33,621 nucleotides of DNA from Candidatus Effluviviaceae Genus I sp. (GCA_016867725.1 VGIX01000019.1:1-33621), one strand, 5' to 3'; counted from the first letter of the stretch, positions 16,047 to 25,270 are shown. Program-made: numbers and translations. Notes: a model not told the origin generated them from the sequence alone.

Positions 16047-16397
16047 ATGAACGCGAAGGTGAAGGCCATCGAGCAGAAGCACACGAAAGCGGAAGTGCCG
16101 GAGTTCCGGGTCGGCGACACCGTCAGGGTGCACGTCCGCATCACGGAGGGCGACAAGGAGCGCACCCAGGCGTTCGAGGGAACGGTGCTTGCGCGGCAGG
16201 GCAATGGGCCCAACGAGACGTTCACGGTGCGCAGGGTCGCGTCGGGTGTGGGGGTGGAGAGGATCTTCCCCGTGAGCGCCCCGAACGTGCAGAGCATCGC
16301 CGTCACTCGCCGCGGTCGGGCGAGACGCGCGAAGCTCACGTACCTCCGGAGCAGGACGGGCAAGGCGGCCAAGACGAAGTCGAAGGACATCGAGTAG
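16047..16397 (+). CDS. rplS: 50S ribosomal protein L19
   Basis: L19 lies at the 30S-50S interface. The 116-residue length fits when translation starts at ATG 16047, which has GGGAGA upstream; a GTG at 16008 would add an unconserved basic stretch. Family blocks are [22 protein letters not shown], the [17 protein letters not shown] segment and the basic [14 protein letters not shown]. It follows trmD, as in most bacteria. Confidence 0.96.
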   Translation: MNAKVKAIEQKHTKAEVPEFRVGDTVRVHVRITEGDKERTQAFEGTVLARQGNGPNETFTVRRVASGVGVERIFPVSAPNVQSIAVTRRGRARRAKLTYLRSRTGKAAKTKSKDIE

Positions 16398-16457
16398 CCC
16401 CGCCCCATTGGGAGTGCACGAGCGATTCCAGGCATTGAGGACCTCAGCCTGGCTCAA

Positions 16458-17399
16458 GTGAAGGAGCTCGTGGCCGGCGCTCGACCGGAGCCCGGCGACG
16501 AGCTCTGGGACGCGCTCGCGTCCGACCCCCGCAGGGGAGTCGCAGACCTCCTAGCGCAGATCGCAAGACAGGCAGCGCGGGCCCGCGCCGAGCGGGAGCG
16601 CCTGGCCGCGCTCCGGCTCGACGAGGCGGCGCTCTGGGCGGCCGGCGCGCGGCACGTTGCCGGCGTGGACGAGGCGGGCCGCGGCCCGCTCGCGGGCCCC
16701 GTCGTCGCGGCGGCCGTCGTCCTCCCCGAGAACGCGGATCTCCCCGGACTCGACGACTCCAAGAAGCTCACCCCGGCGAAACGCGAGGAGCTCTTCGCCC
16801 GCATCGCTCTTGAGGCCACGGCCGTGGGGGTCGGGAGCGCATCCGAGAAGGTCATCGACGAGACGAACATCCTGAGCGCGACGCTCTCGGCAATGCGCGA
16901 TGCCGTGGCCGCTCTGGCCGTGCGCCCGGACCACGTCATCGTGGACGGGACGTCGCTGCCGGAGATGGACGTCCCGCGCACCGCCATCCCGCGCGGCGAC
17001 GAGCGGTCGGCCGCGATCGCCGCCGCGTCCGTCGTCGCGAAGGTCACGAGGGACCGCCTCATGGCGGATCTCGACGCGACGTACCCCGGCTACGGCTTCG
17101 CGCAGCACAAGGGCTACGGCACGAGCGAACACGTCGCCGCGCTGGCCCGGCTGGGGCCCTGCGAGATCCACCGGCGTTCCTTCGGCCTCGTGATGGAAGC
17201 GTCGGGAGGCTGGTCCGTCTCCTTCATCGGGTATCGCTCACGGCTTCTGAGCGCGGACTCGCGCGCCGCGCTCGATCGGATCGGCGCCGAGATCGCGCGC
17301 GTGAAGGACTCGATCCCCCCCCACGAGCTCTCGAGGCTTCGAGGCATCTACACCCGCGCCCAGCGGCGCGTGAGCGCGGGCGTTTCCCCGAAGCGCTGA
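16458..17399 (+). CDS. rnhB: Ribonuclease HII with N- and C-terminal extensions
   Basis: RNase HII cuts RNA-DNA hybrids and single ribonucleotides in DNA. The catalytic core shows GVDEAGRGPLAGP (first Asp and Glu), VDGTS (Asp) and SVVAKVTRDRLM (Asp), then the YGFAQHKGYGT block. A 65-residue N-terminal domain with DPRRGV resembles that of the Bacillus type. About 75 residues follow the usual end (HRRSF), which is longer than typical; this tail is helical and basic. The GTG at 16458 has only a poor ribosome binding site. Confidence 0.94.
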   Translation: MKELVAGARPEPGDELWDALASDPRRGVADLLAQIARQAARARAERERLAALRLDEAALWAAGARHVAGVDEAGRGPLAGPVVAAAVVLPENADLPGLDDSKKLTPAKREELFARIALEATAVGVGSASEKVIDETNILSATLSAMRDAVAALAVRPDHVIVDGTSLPEMDVPRTAIPRGDERSAAIAAASVVAKVTRDRLMADLDATYPGYGFAQHKGYGTSEHVAALARLGPCEIHRRSFGLVMEASGGWSVSFIGYRSRLLSADSRAALDRIGAEIARVKDSIPPHELSRLRGIYTRAQRRVSAGVSPKR

Positions 17400-17500
17400 C
17401 GCGGCCACGCCCACGCGGCTGAAGCCCGCGCGGCGCGCCCGCTATCGACGCCCCCGCGGCTCGCCGCCGCGCCCACGACCCCGCCCCTGAAAGGCCTCCC

Positions 17501-17869
17501 ATGCACACGCGCGAGCTCGGCGCGCTCGCCGAGGACATCGCCGCCTCGTATCTCAGGCTCACGGGGCACGAGGTGCTGGCCCGCGGGTACGTGTTCCGCG
17601 GCAAGGAGCTGGACATCGTCGCCCGTGCGGGCGGACGCATCCTGTTCGTCGAGGTGAAGTTCAGGCGCACGGCCGCGCGCGGGCTCCCTCGGGAGGCCGT
17701 CGACGCGCGCAAGGTGCGGCACATCGTCTTCGCCGCGCAGGGGTTTCTCGCGGAGCGGCGGCTGGGCTCGCCCGCGTGCCGGTTCGACGTCGTCGAGGTG
17801 ACGATTGAGCCCGGGGGGCTCGCGCTCCGCGTGCTTCACATCCCCGGCGCGTTCGGGCTGAACTGGTGA
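17501..17869 (+). CDS. yraN: UPF0102 family protein (YraN-like)
   Basis: This 122-residue protein belongs to the YraN/UPF0102 family, which has a restriction-endonuclease-like fold; its cellular role is uncertain, with DNA processing suspected. The visible signature is the N-terminal helix ELGALAEDIAASYL, then GKELDIVAR and the conserved FVEVKFR. The usual GEIDLI appears as KELDIV, so the acidic metal-binding positions are kept. ATG 17501 follows AAGG at 17490-17493. It sits between rnhB and comM, a common arrangement. Confidence 0.88.
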   Translation: MHTRELGALAEDIAASYLRLTGHEVLARGYVFRGKELDIVARAGGRILFVEVKFRRTAARGLPREAVDARKVRHIVFAAQGFLAERRLGSPACRFDVVEVTIEPGGLALRVLHIPGAFGLNW

Positions 17870-17944
17870 GAGATGCCCAGAGCGCGGGATGCGGGGCTCG
17901 GCGCGACCGCGCAGGGGTGGGGCAGGGGTCGGGAGGAGGTTGTC

Positions 17945-19477
17945 ATGCTTGCGACGGTGCTGAGCGGCGGGGTGTCGGGGATCGAGGGGTACATCGTGCG
18001 CGTCGAGGCCGACGTGAGCCACGGGCTCCCGTCGTTCGCGACCGTGGGCCTGGGCGACAGCGCGGTGCGGGAAGGGCGCGACCGCGTCGTCTCGGCCATC
18101 AGGAACTCGGGCTTCTCGTTTCCCATGGAGCGCATCACCGTGAACCTCGCGCCCGCGGACGTGCGCAAGGAGGGCGCCGGGTTCGATCTGCCCGTCGCGG
18201 CAGGCATTCTCGCCGCGACGGGTCAGATCCCGGCGGACCTGCTCCCGCGCGTCGCCATCGCCGGCGAACTCGCGCTCGACGGGTCCACGCGCTCCCTGAG
18301 CGGCGTCCTCCCGATCGCCGTCGCCGCGGAGCGCGCTGGGCTGTGGGGCGTCATCGTGCCGCCCGCGAATGCCCGGGAGGCCGCCGCGGCGGCGGTCCGC
18401 GTGCTTCCCGCTGCGAGCCTCGCCGCCGCCGCTCGGATCCTCCTGGGGGGCGAGCCGGATCCGCTGCCGGACGATCCGCCCGACGCCGAGCCCCCTTCCG
18501 TCGGGGATGTGTCGGACGTCCGCGGGCAGGCCGCCGTCAAGCGAGCCCTCGAGGTCGCCGCGGCCGGCGGGCACAACCTCCTCATGATCGGACCGCCGGG
18601 CATCGGGAAGACGATGCTCGCCCGCAGGCTGCCCGCCGTCCTCCCGCCGCTCACGCGGGACGAGGCGCTCACCGCCACGATGATCCACAGCGTCGCCGGT
18701 CTCCTGCCCGTTCGCTCGGGCCTCATGCGCACGCGGCCGTTCCGTGCGCCGCACCACACGATCTCAGACGCGGGGCTCGTCGGAGGCGGGCGCGTCCCGC
18801 GTCCCGGCGAAGTGAGCCTCGCTCACGGCGGCGTCCTGTTCCTCGACGAGCTGCCCGAGTTCAGGCGCAACGCGCTCGAGGCGCTGCGCCAGCCGATGGA
18901 GGAAGGGGAGGTGACGGTCACGCGGTCGATGACCGCAACGTCCTTCCCGGCGCGGTTTATGCTGGTCGCGAGCATGAACGCGTGCCCGTGCGGCAACCTC
19001 GGGCATCCGAAGAAGACGTGCCGCTGCGCGCCATCGGTCGTGCAGCGATACGTCGCTCGGGTGTCGGGCCCGCTCATGGACCGCATCGACATTCACGTGC
19101 ACGTCGTTCCGCCGACCTTCGAGGAGCTCGAGGACGGCAGCGTTCCGGAGCCCGCCGTCGCGGTGCGCGAGCGGGTGTCCCGCGCCCGGGCGAGGCAGGC
19201 GTCGCGGGCCGCCAACGAGGGGGCCGTGAACGCGCGTCTCGGGGCCGCCGTGCTGAGGAGGGCGCTCGTTCTCTCACCGACCGCGCGCTCGACCGTCGAA
19301 GCGGCAGTGCGCAAGCTCGGGCTCTCGGCTCGCGCGTACCACAAGGTGCTTCGGATCGCGCGGACCATCGCCGACCTCGCGGACAGCGACGCGATCGGCC
19401 CCGAGCACGTCGGCGAGGCCGTCCAGTACCGGAGCCTCGACCGTCTGGACAGGACGCTCGGCTTGCGCTATGATTAG
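17945..19477 (+). CDS. comM: Mg-chelatase-like AAA+ ATPase ComM (YifB family)
   Basis: ComM is a hexameric helicase that promotes branch migration during natural transformation; many non-competent bacteria also have it. The 510-residue protein has the N-terminal Lon-like fold (about 1-170, opening with LSGGVSGIEGYIV), Walker A GPPGIGKT (about 215), Walker B LFLDELPEF (about 298), a four-Cys insertion (NACPCGN to TCRC, about 345-360) and a C-terminal Mg_chelatase domain. ATG 17945 is preferred because GGAGGAGG (17932-17939) precedes it; an earlier start at 17873 is possible. Confidence 0.94.
   Translation: MLATVLSGGVSGIEGYIVRVEADVSHGLPSFATVGLGDSAVREGRDRVVSAIRNSGFSFPMERITVNLAPADVRKEGAGFDLPVAAGILAATGQIPADLLPRVAIAGELALDGSTRSLSGVLPIAVAAERAGLWGVIVPPANAREAAAAAVRVLPAASLAAAARILLGGEPDPLPDDPPDAEPPSVGDVSDVRGQAAVKRALEVAAAGGHNLLMIGPPGIGKTMLARRLPAVLPPLTRDEALTATMIHSVAGLLPVRSGLMRTRPFRAPHHTISDAGLVGGGRVPRPGEVSLAHGGVLFLDELPEFRRNALEALRQPMEEGEVTVTRSMTATSFPARFMLVASMNACPCGNLGHPKKTCRCAPSVVQRYVARVSGPLMDRIDIHVHVVPPTFEELEDGSVPEPAVAVRERVSRARARQASRAANEGAVNARLGAAVLRRALVLSPTARSTVEAAVRKLGLSARAYHKVLRIARTIADLADSDAIGPEHVGEAVQYRSLDRLDRTLGLRYD
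19446..19474 (+). promoter_or_regulatory. Promoter of the secreted protease gene, inside the comM 3' end
   Basis: TGGACA (19446-19451) and TATGAT (19469-19474) lie 17 bases apart. The -10 overlaps the last codons of comM. Transcription would begin near 19481, about 60 bases before the protease start. The leader has a perfect 6-bp hairpin, GGCCCT/AGGGCC (19505-19510/19515-19520). Confidence 0.6.
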
Positions 19478-19541
19478 AAGTGTAGTCAAGAACGCCGCAG
19501 CGGAGGCCCTCGTGAGGGCCCGAACCCACAGAGGAGACATG

Positions 19542-22070
19542 ATGCGTCCCCTGCTCACCCTGTGCGCGCCTGGCGTCGCCCTCGCGCTCGTCGTCACCGC
19601 CGTGCCGACCTCCATGGCCAAGGAAGCGCGCCCGGTCGCGCCGGATCCCGAGATCGAGGCGCTCCAGCGCGGGATCGACGAGAGCGGACGCCATTGGACC
19701 GCGCGGCGCAACTGGACCACCGATCTCTCCGAGGAGGAGGCGCAGGCGCTCCTCGGCGCGCGCGTGCCGCTCGAGGTGGAGAGGCGCTTCGCGCGGCTCG
19801 ACCGCTCGAGCTTCCCGATCGCGCGGGACCTTCCCGCGAGCTTCGACTGGAGGGCGCTCGGCGGCGTCACCCCGGTGAAGAACCAGGGCGGCTGCGGAAG
19901 CTGCTGGGACTTCGCGGGCGTGGCGGCGATCGAGTCGCAGGTCCTTCTCAACGAAGGCACCGCGTACGACCTCTCCGAGCAGCAGGTTCTCTCGTGCGCG
20001 ACGCCTGGGACCGGCTGCAACGGCGGGTGGTACTCGTGGGCGTGGGAGTACTTCCGGGAGCACGGAGCCGCGCTCGAGTCCTGCATGCCCTATCAGGCGA
20101 GCCACGGCGTCCCCTGCGCGGACGCCTCCTGCACGAAGTACGCGACGGTACGGGAGTGGATCGACGTGCCGAACGACGTCGACGCCATCAAGACGGCCAT
20201 CCTCACGGCCCCCGTGGCCACGACGTTCCGCGTCTACGGCGACTTCTATTCCTATGGCTCCGGCTGCTACGAGAACCCGGGCACCGATCCCATCAACCAC
20301 GCCGTCCTCATCGTGGGCTGGGACGACTCGATGTGCGGCGGCCAGGGCGCGTGGCTGTGCAAGAACAGCTGGGGTGACTGGTGGGGGAGCCTGGGCGGCT
20401 ACTTCTGGATCAAGTACGGAAGCTGCAACGTCGGAACGTGCACGCAGCTCCCGATCTACTACGAGGGCAACCAGGTCGTGTACGCCGGCCACTCCGTTGA
20501 CGACGGCTCCGGCGACGGCGACGGGCGCGCGGATCCTGGCGAGGAGATCGTACTGGCCGTGACGCTTCGGAACGACGTCCTCGCGCCGCAGCGCACGGGC
20601 GTTCAGGCAACGCTGTCGTCGATCACCTCCCACGCGTCGGTGCTTCAGTCGGACGCGTCGTATGGAAGCATGGCTCCCGCGCAGACGGCTCAGGGCTCCC
20701 CGGCGTTCGTCATGGCGGTCGACCAGTTCGCCCCGGCCGGCGCCGTCGCCGAGTTCGTACTCACCATCACCGCGGACGGCGGCTACGCGGCAGCCGACAC
20801 CTTCGGGGTCAAGCTCGGGCCCTGTCCCATCCTGCTTGTGGACGATGACGCAGGCGAGGGCACGCAGCGGTGGTTCGAGGCGGCCCTGGACCGGAACGGG
20901 TACGCGTACGAGATGTGGTCGGAGGACTTCGACGGCGACGTCCCGCTCTCGGAGCTCGAGCGATACATCGTGACGATCTGGGACACCGGATGGGGAGGCG
21001 GCCTCGGAAGCGCCAACCGGAGCGCCATCTCGCAGCATCTGGACGCGGGCGGGCGCATCGTCTTCTCGGGCGAGGACATCGGCTGGTATCTTAACTACCA
21101 GAACGACCCGGCCAAGATCGCCTTCTACAACGACTACCTGCACGCCGACTACATCGAGGACGACTCGGGGTACAGAAGCCTCACGGGCGTCGCGGGCTGT
21201 CCGATCGGGAACGGGCTCTCGTTCACGCTGAACGGCGCCGGGAGCGCGAGGAACCAGTTCTACCCGAGCGAGATCGAGCCGCGGGCGGGGGCCAGCGCGG
21301 TGTTCGAGTACGGCCCCGGCGCCCAGGGCGCGCTCAAGTACGCGGGAGATCATCGCATCGTGCATCTTGCGTTCGGACTGGAGGGCGTCACGACGACCGC
21401 GATGCAGGACACCATCCTCAGGCGCGCGCTCGAGTGGATCGTGGACGAGTGGCCGGACACCGAGCAGCCGAGCGTGGCGCTCACGCATCCGGCGGGCGGC
21501 GAGGAGCTGACCTCGGGCGAGGAGTGCGTGATCACCTGGACGGCGACCGACAACGTGGGCGTGGTCTCCGTGGACATCCTGCGCTCGTGGGACAGCGGCG
21601 CGACCTTCCCGGACACGGTGGCCGCCGAGGAGGCCAACGACGGGTCCTTCTCGTGGACCGTGCCCGAGGGATCGAGCGCCACATCCCGCGTCCGCGTCAT
21701 CGCCCGCGACGCCGCGGGGCTCGCGTGGCACGACGACTCCGGCGCCGACTTCTCCGTCACGTCGGACGCGCAGGTGCCGGACGGACCGCCGCGCGCGCTC
21801 TCGCTGGCGCAGAACGTCCCGAACCCGTTCAACCCGGTCACGAGCATCAACTACTCGGTCCCGGCGGAGGCCCGGGTAGTGCTCAGCATCTACGACGTCG
21901 CGGGCAGGTTCGTGAGGACCGTCGTGGACCAGACGCTCGCGCCCAACCGCTACACGGCCGTCTGGGACGGGCTCACGTACGCGGGCGAACGCGCCTCGTC
22001 GGGCATCTACTTCTACAGGCTCGTCGCGGACGGGGAGGAGCTCGCGCGGAAGATGATCCTCGTGAAGTAG
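19542..22070 (+). CDS. Secreted papain-like (C1A) cysteine protease with FlgD-like C-terminal sorting domain
   Basis: This is an 842-residue exported endopeptidase. An N-terminal signal peptide is followed by a short propeptide and the C1A domain (about 97-310). Catalytic residues are Cys121 (NQGGCGSCWDF), His253 (NHAVLIVGWDD) and Asn275 (KNSWGDWWG), with the oxyanion Gln115. Next come a beta domain (about 310-425), a Rossmann-like domain starting CPILLVDDD (about 428-640), an Ig-like domain (about 650-745) and a FlgD-like tail (about 757-842; NVPNPFNP, SIYDVAGR, SSGIYFYRL, KMILVK). Such tails direct outer-membrane sorting in T9SS bacteria; the system here is unknown. ATG 19542 fits GAGGAG (19531-19536) best; 19539 is also possible. 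Confidence 0.9.
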   Translation: MRPLLTLCAPGVALALVVTAVPTSMAKEARPVAPDPEIEALQRGIDESGRHWTARRNWTTDLSEEEAQALLGARVPLEVERRFARLDRSSFPIARDLPASFDWRALGGVTPVKNQGGCGSCWDFAGVAAIESQVLLNEGTAYDLSEQQVLSCATPGTGCNGGWYSWAWEYFREHGAALESCMPYQASHGVPCADASCTKYATVREWIDVPNDVDAIKTAILTAPVATTFRVYGDFYSYGSGCYENPGTDPINHAVLIVGWDDSMCGGQGAWLCKNSWGDWWGSLGGYFWIKYGSCNVGTCTQLPIYYEGNQVVYAGHSVDDGSGDGDGRADPGEEIVLAVTLRNDVLAPQRTGVQATLSSITSHASVLQSDASYGSMAPAQTAQGSPAFVMAVDQFAPAGAVAEFVLTITADGGYAAADTFGVKLGPCPILLVDDDAGEGTQRWFEAALDRNGYAYEMWSEDFDGDVPLSELERYIVTIWDTGWGGGLGSANRSAISQHLDAGGRIVFSGEDIGWYLNYQNDPAKIAFYNDYLHADYIEDDSGYRSLTGVAGCPIGNGLSFTLNGAGSARNQFYPSEIEPRAGASAVFEYGPGAQGALKYAGDHRIVHLAFGLEGVTTTAMQDTILRRALEWIVDEWPDTEQPSVALTHPAGGEELTSGEECVITWTATDNVGVVSVDILRSWDSGATFPDTVAAEEANDGSFSWTVPEGSSATSRVRVIARDAAGLAWHDDSGADFSVTSDAQVPDGPPRALSLAQNVPNPFNPVTSINYSVPAEARVVLSIYDVAGRFVRTVVDQTLAPNRYTAVWDGLTYAGERASSGIYFYRLVADGEELARKMILVK

Positions 22071-22100
22071 CAGAGCGCCCGTCTGCCGATGTCTGCGTGC

Positions 22101-22137
22101 GGGGCCCCCGCGGATGCCGCGGGGGCCCCGCCGCTTT
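22101..22137 (+). terminator. Strong hairpin terminator after the protease gene
   Basis: The arms 22101-22113 and 22117-22129 are a perfect 13-bp inverted repeat of G and C only, with loop ATG. It is followed by GCCGCTTTCCC, a weak T tract. It lies 30 bases after the stop codon. Confidence 0.7.
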
Positions 22138-22181
22138 CCCGCTCGGATGGGGACGCCGTCCGCGGGCTCCGGGCCGCGCTG

Positions 22182-22211
22182 TTGACGCCCGCACGGGCGA
22201 CGGCGTACGAT
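22182..22211 (+). promoter_or_regulatory. Promoter of the membrane-synthase/methyltransferase/PAP2 operon
   Basis: TTGACG (22182-22187) and TACGAT (22206-22211) lie 18 bases apart. The spacer carries a small inverted repeat, GCCCG/CGGGC. Transcription would start near 22218, 44 bases before the ATG. Confidence 0.6.
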
Positions 22212-22261
22212 AGGGCACCCCTTGAGCGCGGTCTTCGCACCACGAGGACAGGAGATCGGAC

Positions 22262-25200
22262 ATGCAGCGGACCCCCGTGCCGAAGCGCCTCATCCTCGTC
22301 TTCTTCTTCCTGTCCGGCGTCGCCGGGCTCATCTACGAGGTTGTGTGGGCGCGCCTCCTCGAGCGCGTCATGGGCGCGTCGGTGTACTCCATCACGACCG
22401 TGCTCACCGTCTACATGGCGGGCCTTGCGCTCGGGAGCTTCCTCGCGGGCAGGTTCGTCGACAGGCGGAGCGACACCCTGCGCATCTACGGCCTGCTTCA
22501 GGGCGCCATCGGCATCTACTGCCTCCTCGTCCCGGCCATCATCGCCGCGACCATGCCGCTCTACCGCGCGGCCTACCAGAACCTCGCGGGTCTGGCGCAC
22601 TCGTGGAGCGCCGTGCGGTTTCTCGTCTCCGGCCTCGTGCTCATCGTGCCCACGACCCTCATGGGCGCGACGCTGCCGGTCCTGTCGCGCCACCTCACGA
22701 AGCGCTACGACAGCCTCGGCGAGACCGTCGGGCAGCTCTACGCGGTGAACTCGCTCGGCGCCGTCGTGGGGGCGTTCGGCGCCGGATTCGTGCTCATGCC
22801 GCTGCTCGGGATGTGGGGCACGATCCTCTCGGCCGCCGTCGCCAACATCGTCATCGCCGTCGCGGCCGTCGCGCTCCATCACCGGGGTGGCGGCGCGCGC
22901 GAGCGGCGGGCGCCGAAGCCGAAGGGCGGCGAGAGGGCGGCGAAGATCGTGAAGGTCGAAGCGCGCCAGCCGGCCCACGGGCACGCGGTCCACTCGGACC
23001 GCGTGCTGGCCTTCGTGCTCGCCGCCTTCGCGCTCTCGGGCTTCGCGGCGATGGTGTATCAGGTGGCGTGGATGCGCACGCTCTCGCTCGTCCTCGGATC
23101 GTCCGTGTACGCGGTGAGCATCACGCTCACGGCGTACGTCCTCGGGCTCACCATCGGCGCCGCGGTCTTCGCGCGGCTCGTTGACCGGAACAGAGACCTC
23201 CTCCTGCTCTTCGGCTGGATCGAGATCGGCGTCGGAGCGGCCGCGCTCGGCGTCGTTCCGATCCTGGGCAGGCTCCCGATCGCGATGATCGCCGTCATCG
23301 AGGACTACTCCGGTTCGTTCCCGCTCCTGATGGCGGTCGAGTTCCTCATCGTCTTCCTCCTCGTCCTCGCTCCGACGGTGCTCCTCGGGGGCGTCTTCCC
23401 GACGGTCGTCAAGCTCTTCACGAAGCGCGTGGAGACGGTGGGGCGCTCGGTCGGGAGCGCGTACGCGTCGAACACGCTCGGGGCGATCGCAGGGTCGTTC
23501 GCGGGAGGGTTCGTGCTCATCCCGTGGATCGGGATCCAGCGGTCCATCGCGGTCGCCGTCGTGGTGAACGTCGCGCTCGGCTCGGCGCTCGCGCTCGCCA
23601 GCCCCTCGGCGTCGCGCTTCAGGAAGCTCGCGGCCCCGGCGGCCGCGATCCTCACGCTCGTGCTCTTCCTTCCTCGGGTTCCGCGGTGGGACCCGGTCAT
23701 CATGTCGAGCGGGGCGTACCTCTATGCCGACATGTACGCGCGGCAGGCGCAGGCGTGGAACATGTCGAGGGAGGACGTGCTCCGGCACTCCGGTGAGATC
23801 CTGTACCACAAGGAGGGCGTCGCGACGACCGTGACCGTGCGCCGCGTGAGGAACGAGCTCTTCCTTCAGGCCAACGGGAAGACCGAGGCCTCGACCGGCC
23901 CGGACATGAAGACGCAGCGGCTCCTGGGGCACGTTCCGATGATGCTGCACCCGGATCCGAAGAGCGCGCTCGTCATCGGTCTCGCGAGCGGGGTCACGGT
24001 GGGGTCCGTGGCGACATACCCCGTCGAGCGCATCGATTGCGTCGAGATCGCGCCGGCGATGGTGGAGGTCGCGAGGACCTTCTTCGCCGAGGCGAACCGT
24101 CACTGCCTCGACGATCCGCGCGTGTCCGTCATCATCGAGGACGGCCGCAATCACGTTGCGTTCACGGACCGCGTCTACGACGTCATCATCTCCGAGCCGC
24201 CCAACCCGTGGGTCTCGGGCGTTTCGAACCTGCTCACCCGCGAGTTCCTCGAGCTTGCGAAGGCGAGGACGGCGCCGGGGGGCGTCGTCGGGATCTGGTT
24301 CCAGGCGTACAACATGTCGCCCGGCGAGTTCCGCATGATGGCGCGGACGTTCGCCTCGGTGTTCGAGCACGCCACGCTCTGGGAGATCGACCCGGCCGTC
24401 GACTACATGTTCGTCGGCACGGTCGGAAGGCCGGCGCTCGTGGACCACGGGACCGTCGCACGGAGGCTCGCCGATCCGCTGATCGGTGACGACCTCGCGT
24501 CCATCCGCGTCCGGACGGTCGCTGACTGGTCGGGGCTCTTCGTGACCGGCGGGGAGGCCCTGGTGCGGTACGCCGGCGCCGGGCCGCTTCACACCGACGA
24601 CGGACTTCAGCTCGAGTTCTCGACGCCGCGCAACATGTACAGGCAGTGGAAGGGGGAGCAGCTCGAGGCGCTCGACGCGTTCAGGATCGATCCCGGGGCT
24701 CTTCTCGCTGGGCTGCCGCAGGGCGAGGCGGGGGCGATCGCGGACGCCGTGACGCGGAGGGCGTCGGCGCGGAGGCTCGTGGCGATCGGTCTGGCGGCGG
24801 CCGAGGCAGGGAGGACCGAGGACGAGTACGCCGCATACCGCGCCGCGGCCTCGGAGAGCCCGGACGATCCCGTGGTCGCGGAGGCCGTAAGCAGACTTCT
24901 CTGCAGGATGGGCGCGGAGCTTCTGGCGAACAACCGTGCCGAGGAGTCGATGCCGTATCTGCTCGCCTCCATCGAGGCTGGCCCCGACTTCGCACAGCCT
25001 CGCTACTTCCTTGGTGCTGCGCTCCTGAGGCTCAGGAGGATCGACGAGGCCAGGGGCGAGCTCGAGAGGGCCCTCGAGATCGATCCGAGCTACGCGGATG
25101 CCTACTTCAGCGTGGCGGCCGTCTACGAGGCGCTGGGGATGAAGCGCGAACAGCTGCGCGCGCTCGAGCGCTACGTCGAGAGCGCGCCGACGGCGAGCAA

Positions 25201-25270
25201 CGTGGCGGCGGTTCGCGCGCGCGTGGAGAGACTGCGCCTCGAGTCGGGCAAGGAGGGAGCACGGCCGTGA
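22262..25270 (+). CDS. Duplicated membrane domain fused to a spermidine-synthase-like domain and TPR repeats
   Basis: This 1002-residue protein joins three parts. Residues 1-470 form a polytopic membrane domain made of two homologous halves: SGVAGLIYEVVWARLL with its FVDR end recurs as SGFAAMVYQVAWMRTL with RLVDR, and SLGAVVGAFGAGFVL recurs as TLGAIAGSFAGGFVL. Residues about 500-740 are a spermidine-synthase-like class I fold, with YHKEGVATTV, NGKTEASTG, the VIGLASGVTVG SAM-type loop and CVEIAP. The usual catalytic loop (DxxDP) reads SEPPNPW, so polyamine synthesis is doubtful. Residues about 838-985 are TPR-like. Similar membrane-fused proteins are known in many bacteria, but their product is not established. 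ATG 22262 follows AGGAGA. Its stop overlaps the next start (GTGA). Confidence 0.88.
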   Translation: MQRTPVPKRLILVFFFLSGVAGLIYEVVWARLLERVMGASVYSITTVLTVYMAGLALGSFLAGRFVDRRSDTLRIYGLLQGAIGIYCLLVPAIIAATMPLYRAAYQNLAGLAHSWSAVRFLVSGLVLIVPTTLMGATLPVLSRHLTKRYDSLGETVGQLYAVNSLGAVVGAFGAGFVLMPLLGMWGTILSAAVANIVIAVAAVALHHRGGGARERRAPKPKGGERAAKIVKVEARQPAHGHAVHSDRVLAFVLAAFALSGFAAMVYQVAWMRTLSLVLGSSVYAVSITLTAYVLGLTIGAAVFARLVDRNRDLLLLFGWIEIGVGAAALGVVPILGRLPIAMIAVIEDYSGSFPLLMAVEFLIVFLLVLAPTVLLGGVFPTVVKLFTKRVETVGRSVGSAYASNTLGAIAGSFAGGFVLIPWIGIQRSIAVAVVVNVALGSALALASPSASRFRKLAAPAAAILTLVLFLPRVPRWDPVIMSSGAYLYADMYARQAQAWNMSREDVLRHSGEILYHKEGVATTVTVRRVRNELFLQANGKTEASTGPDMKTQRLLGHVPMMLHPDPKSALVIGLASGVTVGSVATYPVERIDCVEIAPAMVEVARTFFAEANRHCLDDPRVSVIIEDGRNHVAFTDRVYDVIISEPPNPWVSGVSNLLTREFLELAKARTAPGGVVGIWFQAYNMSPGEFRMMARTFASVFEHATLWEIDPAVDYMFVGTVGRPALVDHGTVARRLADPLIGDDLASIRVRTVADWSGLFVTGGEALVRYAGAGPLHTDDGLQLEFSTPRNMYRQWKGEQLEALDAFRIDPGALLAGLPQGEAGAIADAVTRRASARRLVAIGLAAAEAGRTEDEYAAYRAAASESPDDPVVAEAVSRLLCRMGAELLANNRAEESMPYLLASIEAGPDFAQPRYFLGAALLRLRRIDEARGELERALEIDPSYADAYFSVAAVYEALGMKREQLRALERYVESAPTASNVAAVRARVERLRLESGKEGARP

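Noticed and set aside
17400-17500. A promoter between rnhB and yraN
   Set aside because: No -35/-10 pair with acceptable spacing is visible; the genes are more likely read through from ffh.
19074-21731. An 885-codon - strand open frame opposite comM and the protease
   Set aside because: It spans two real + strand genes and their promoter and shows no family motif.
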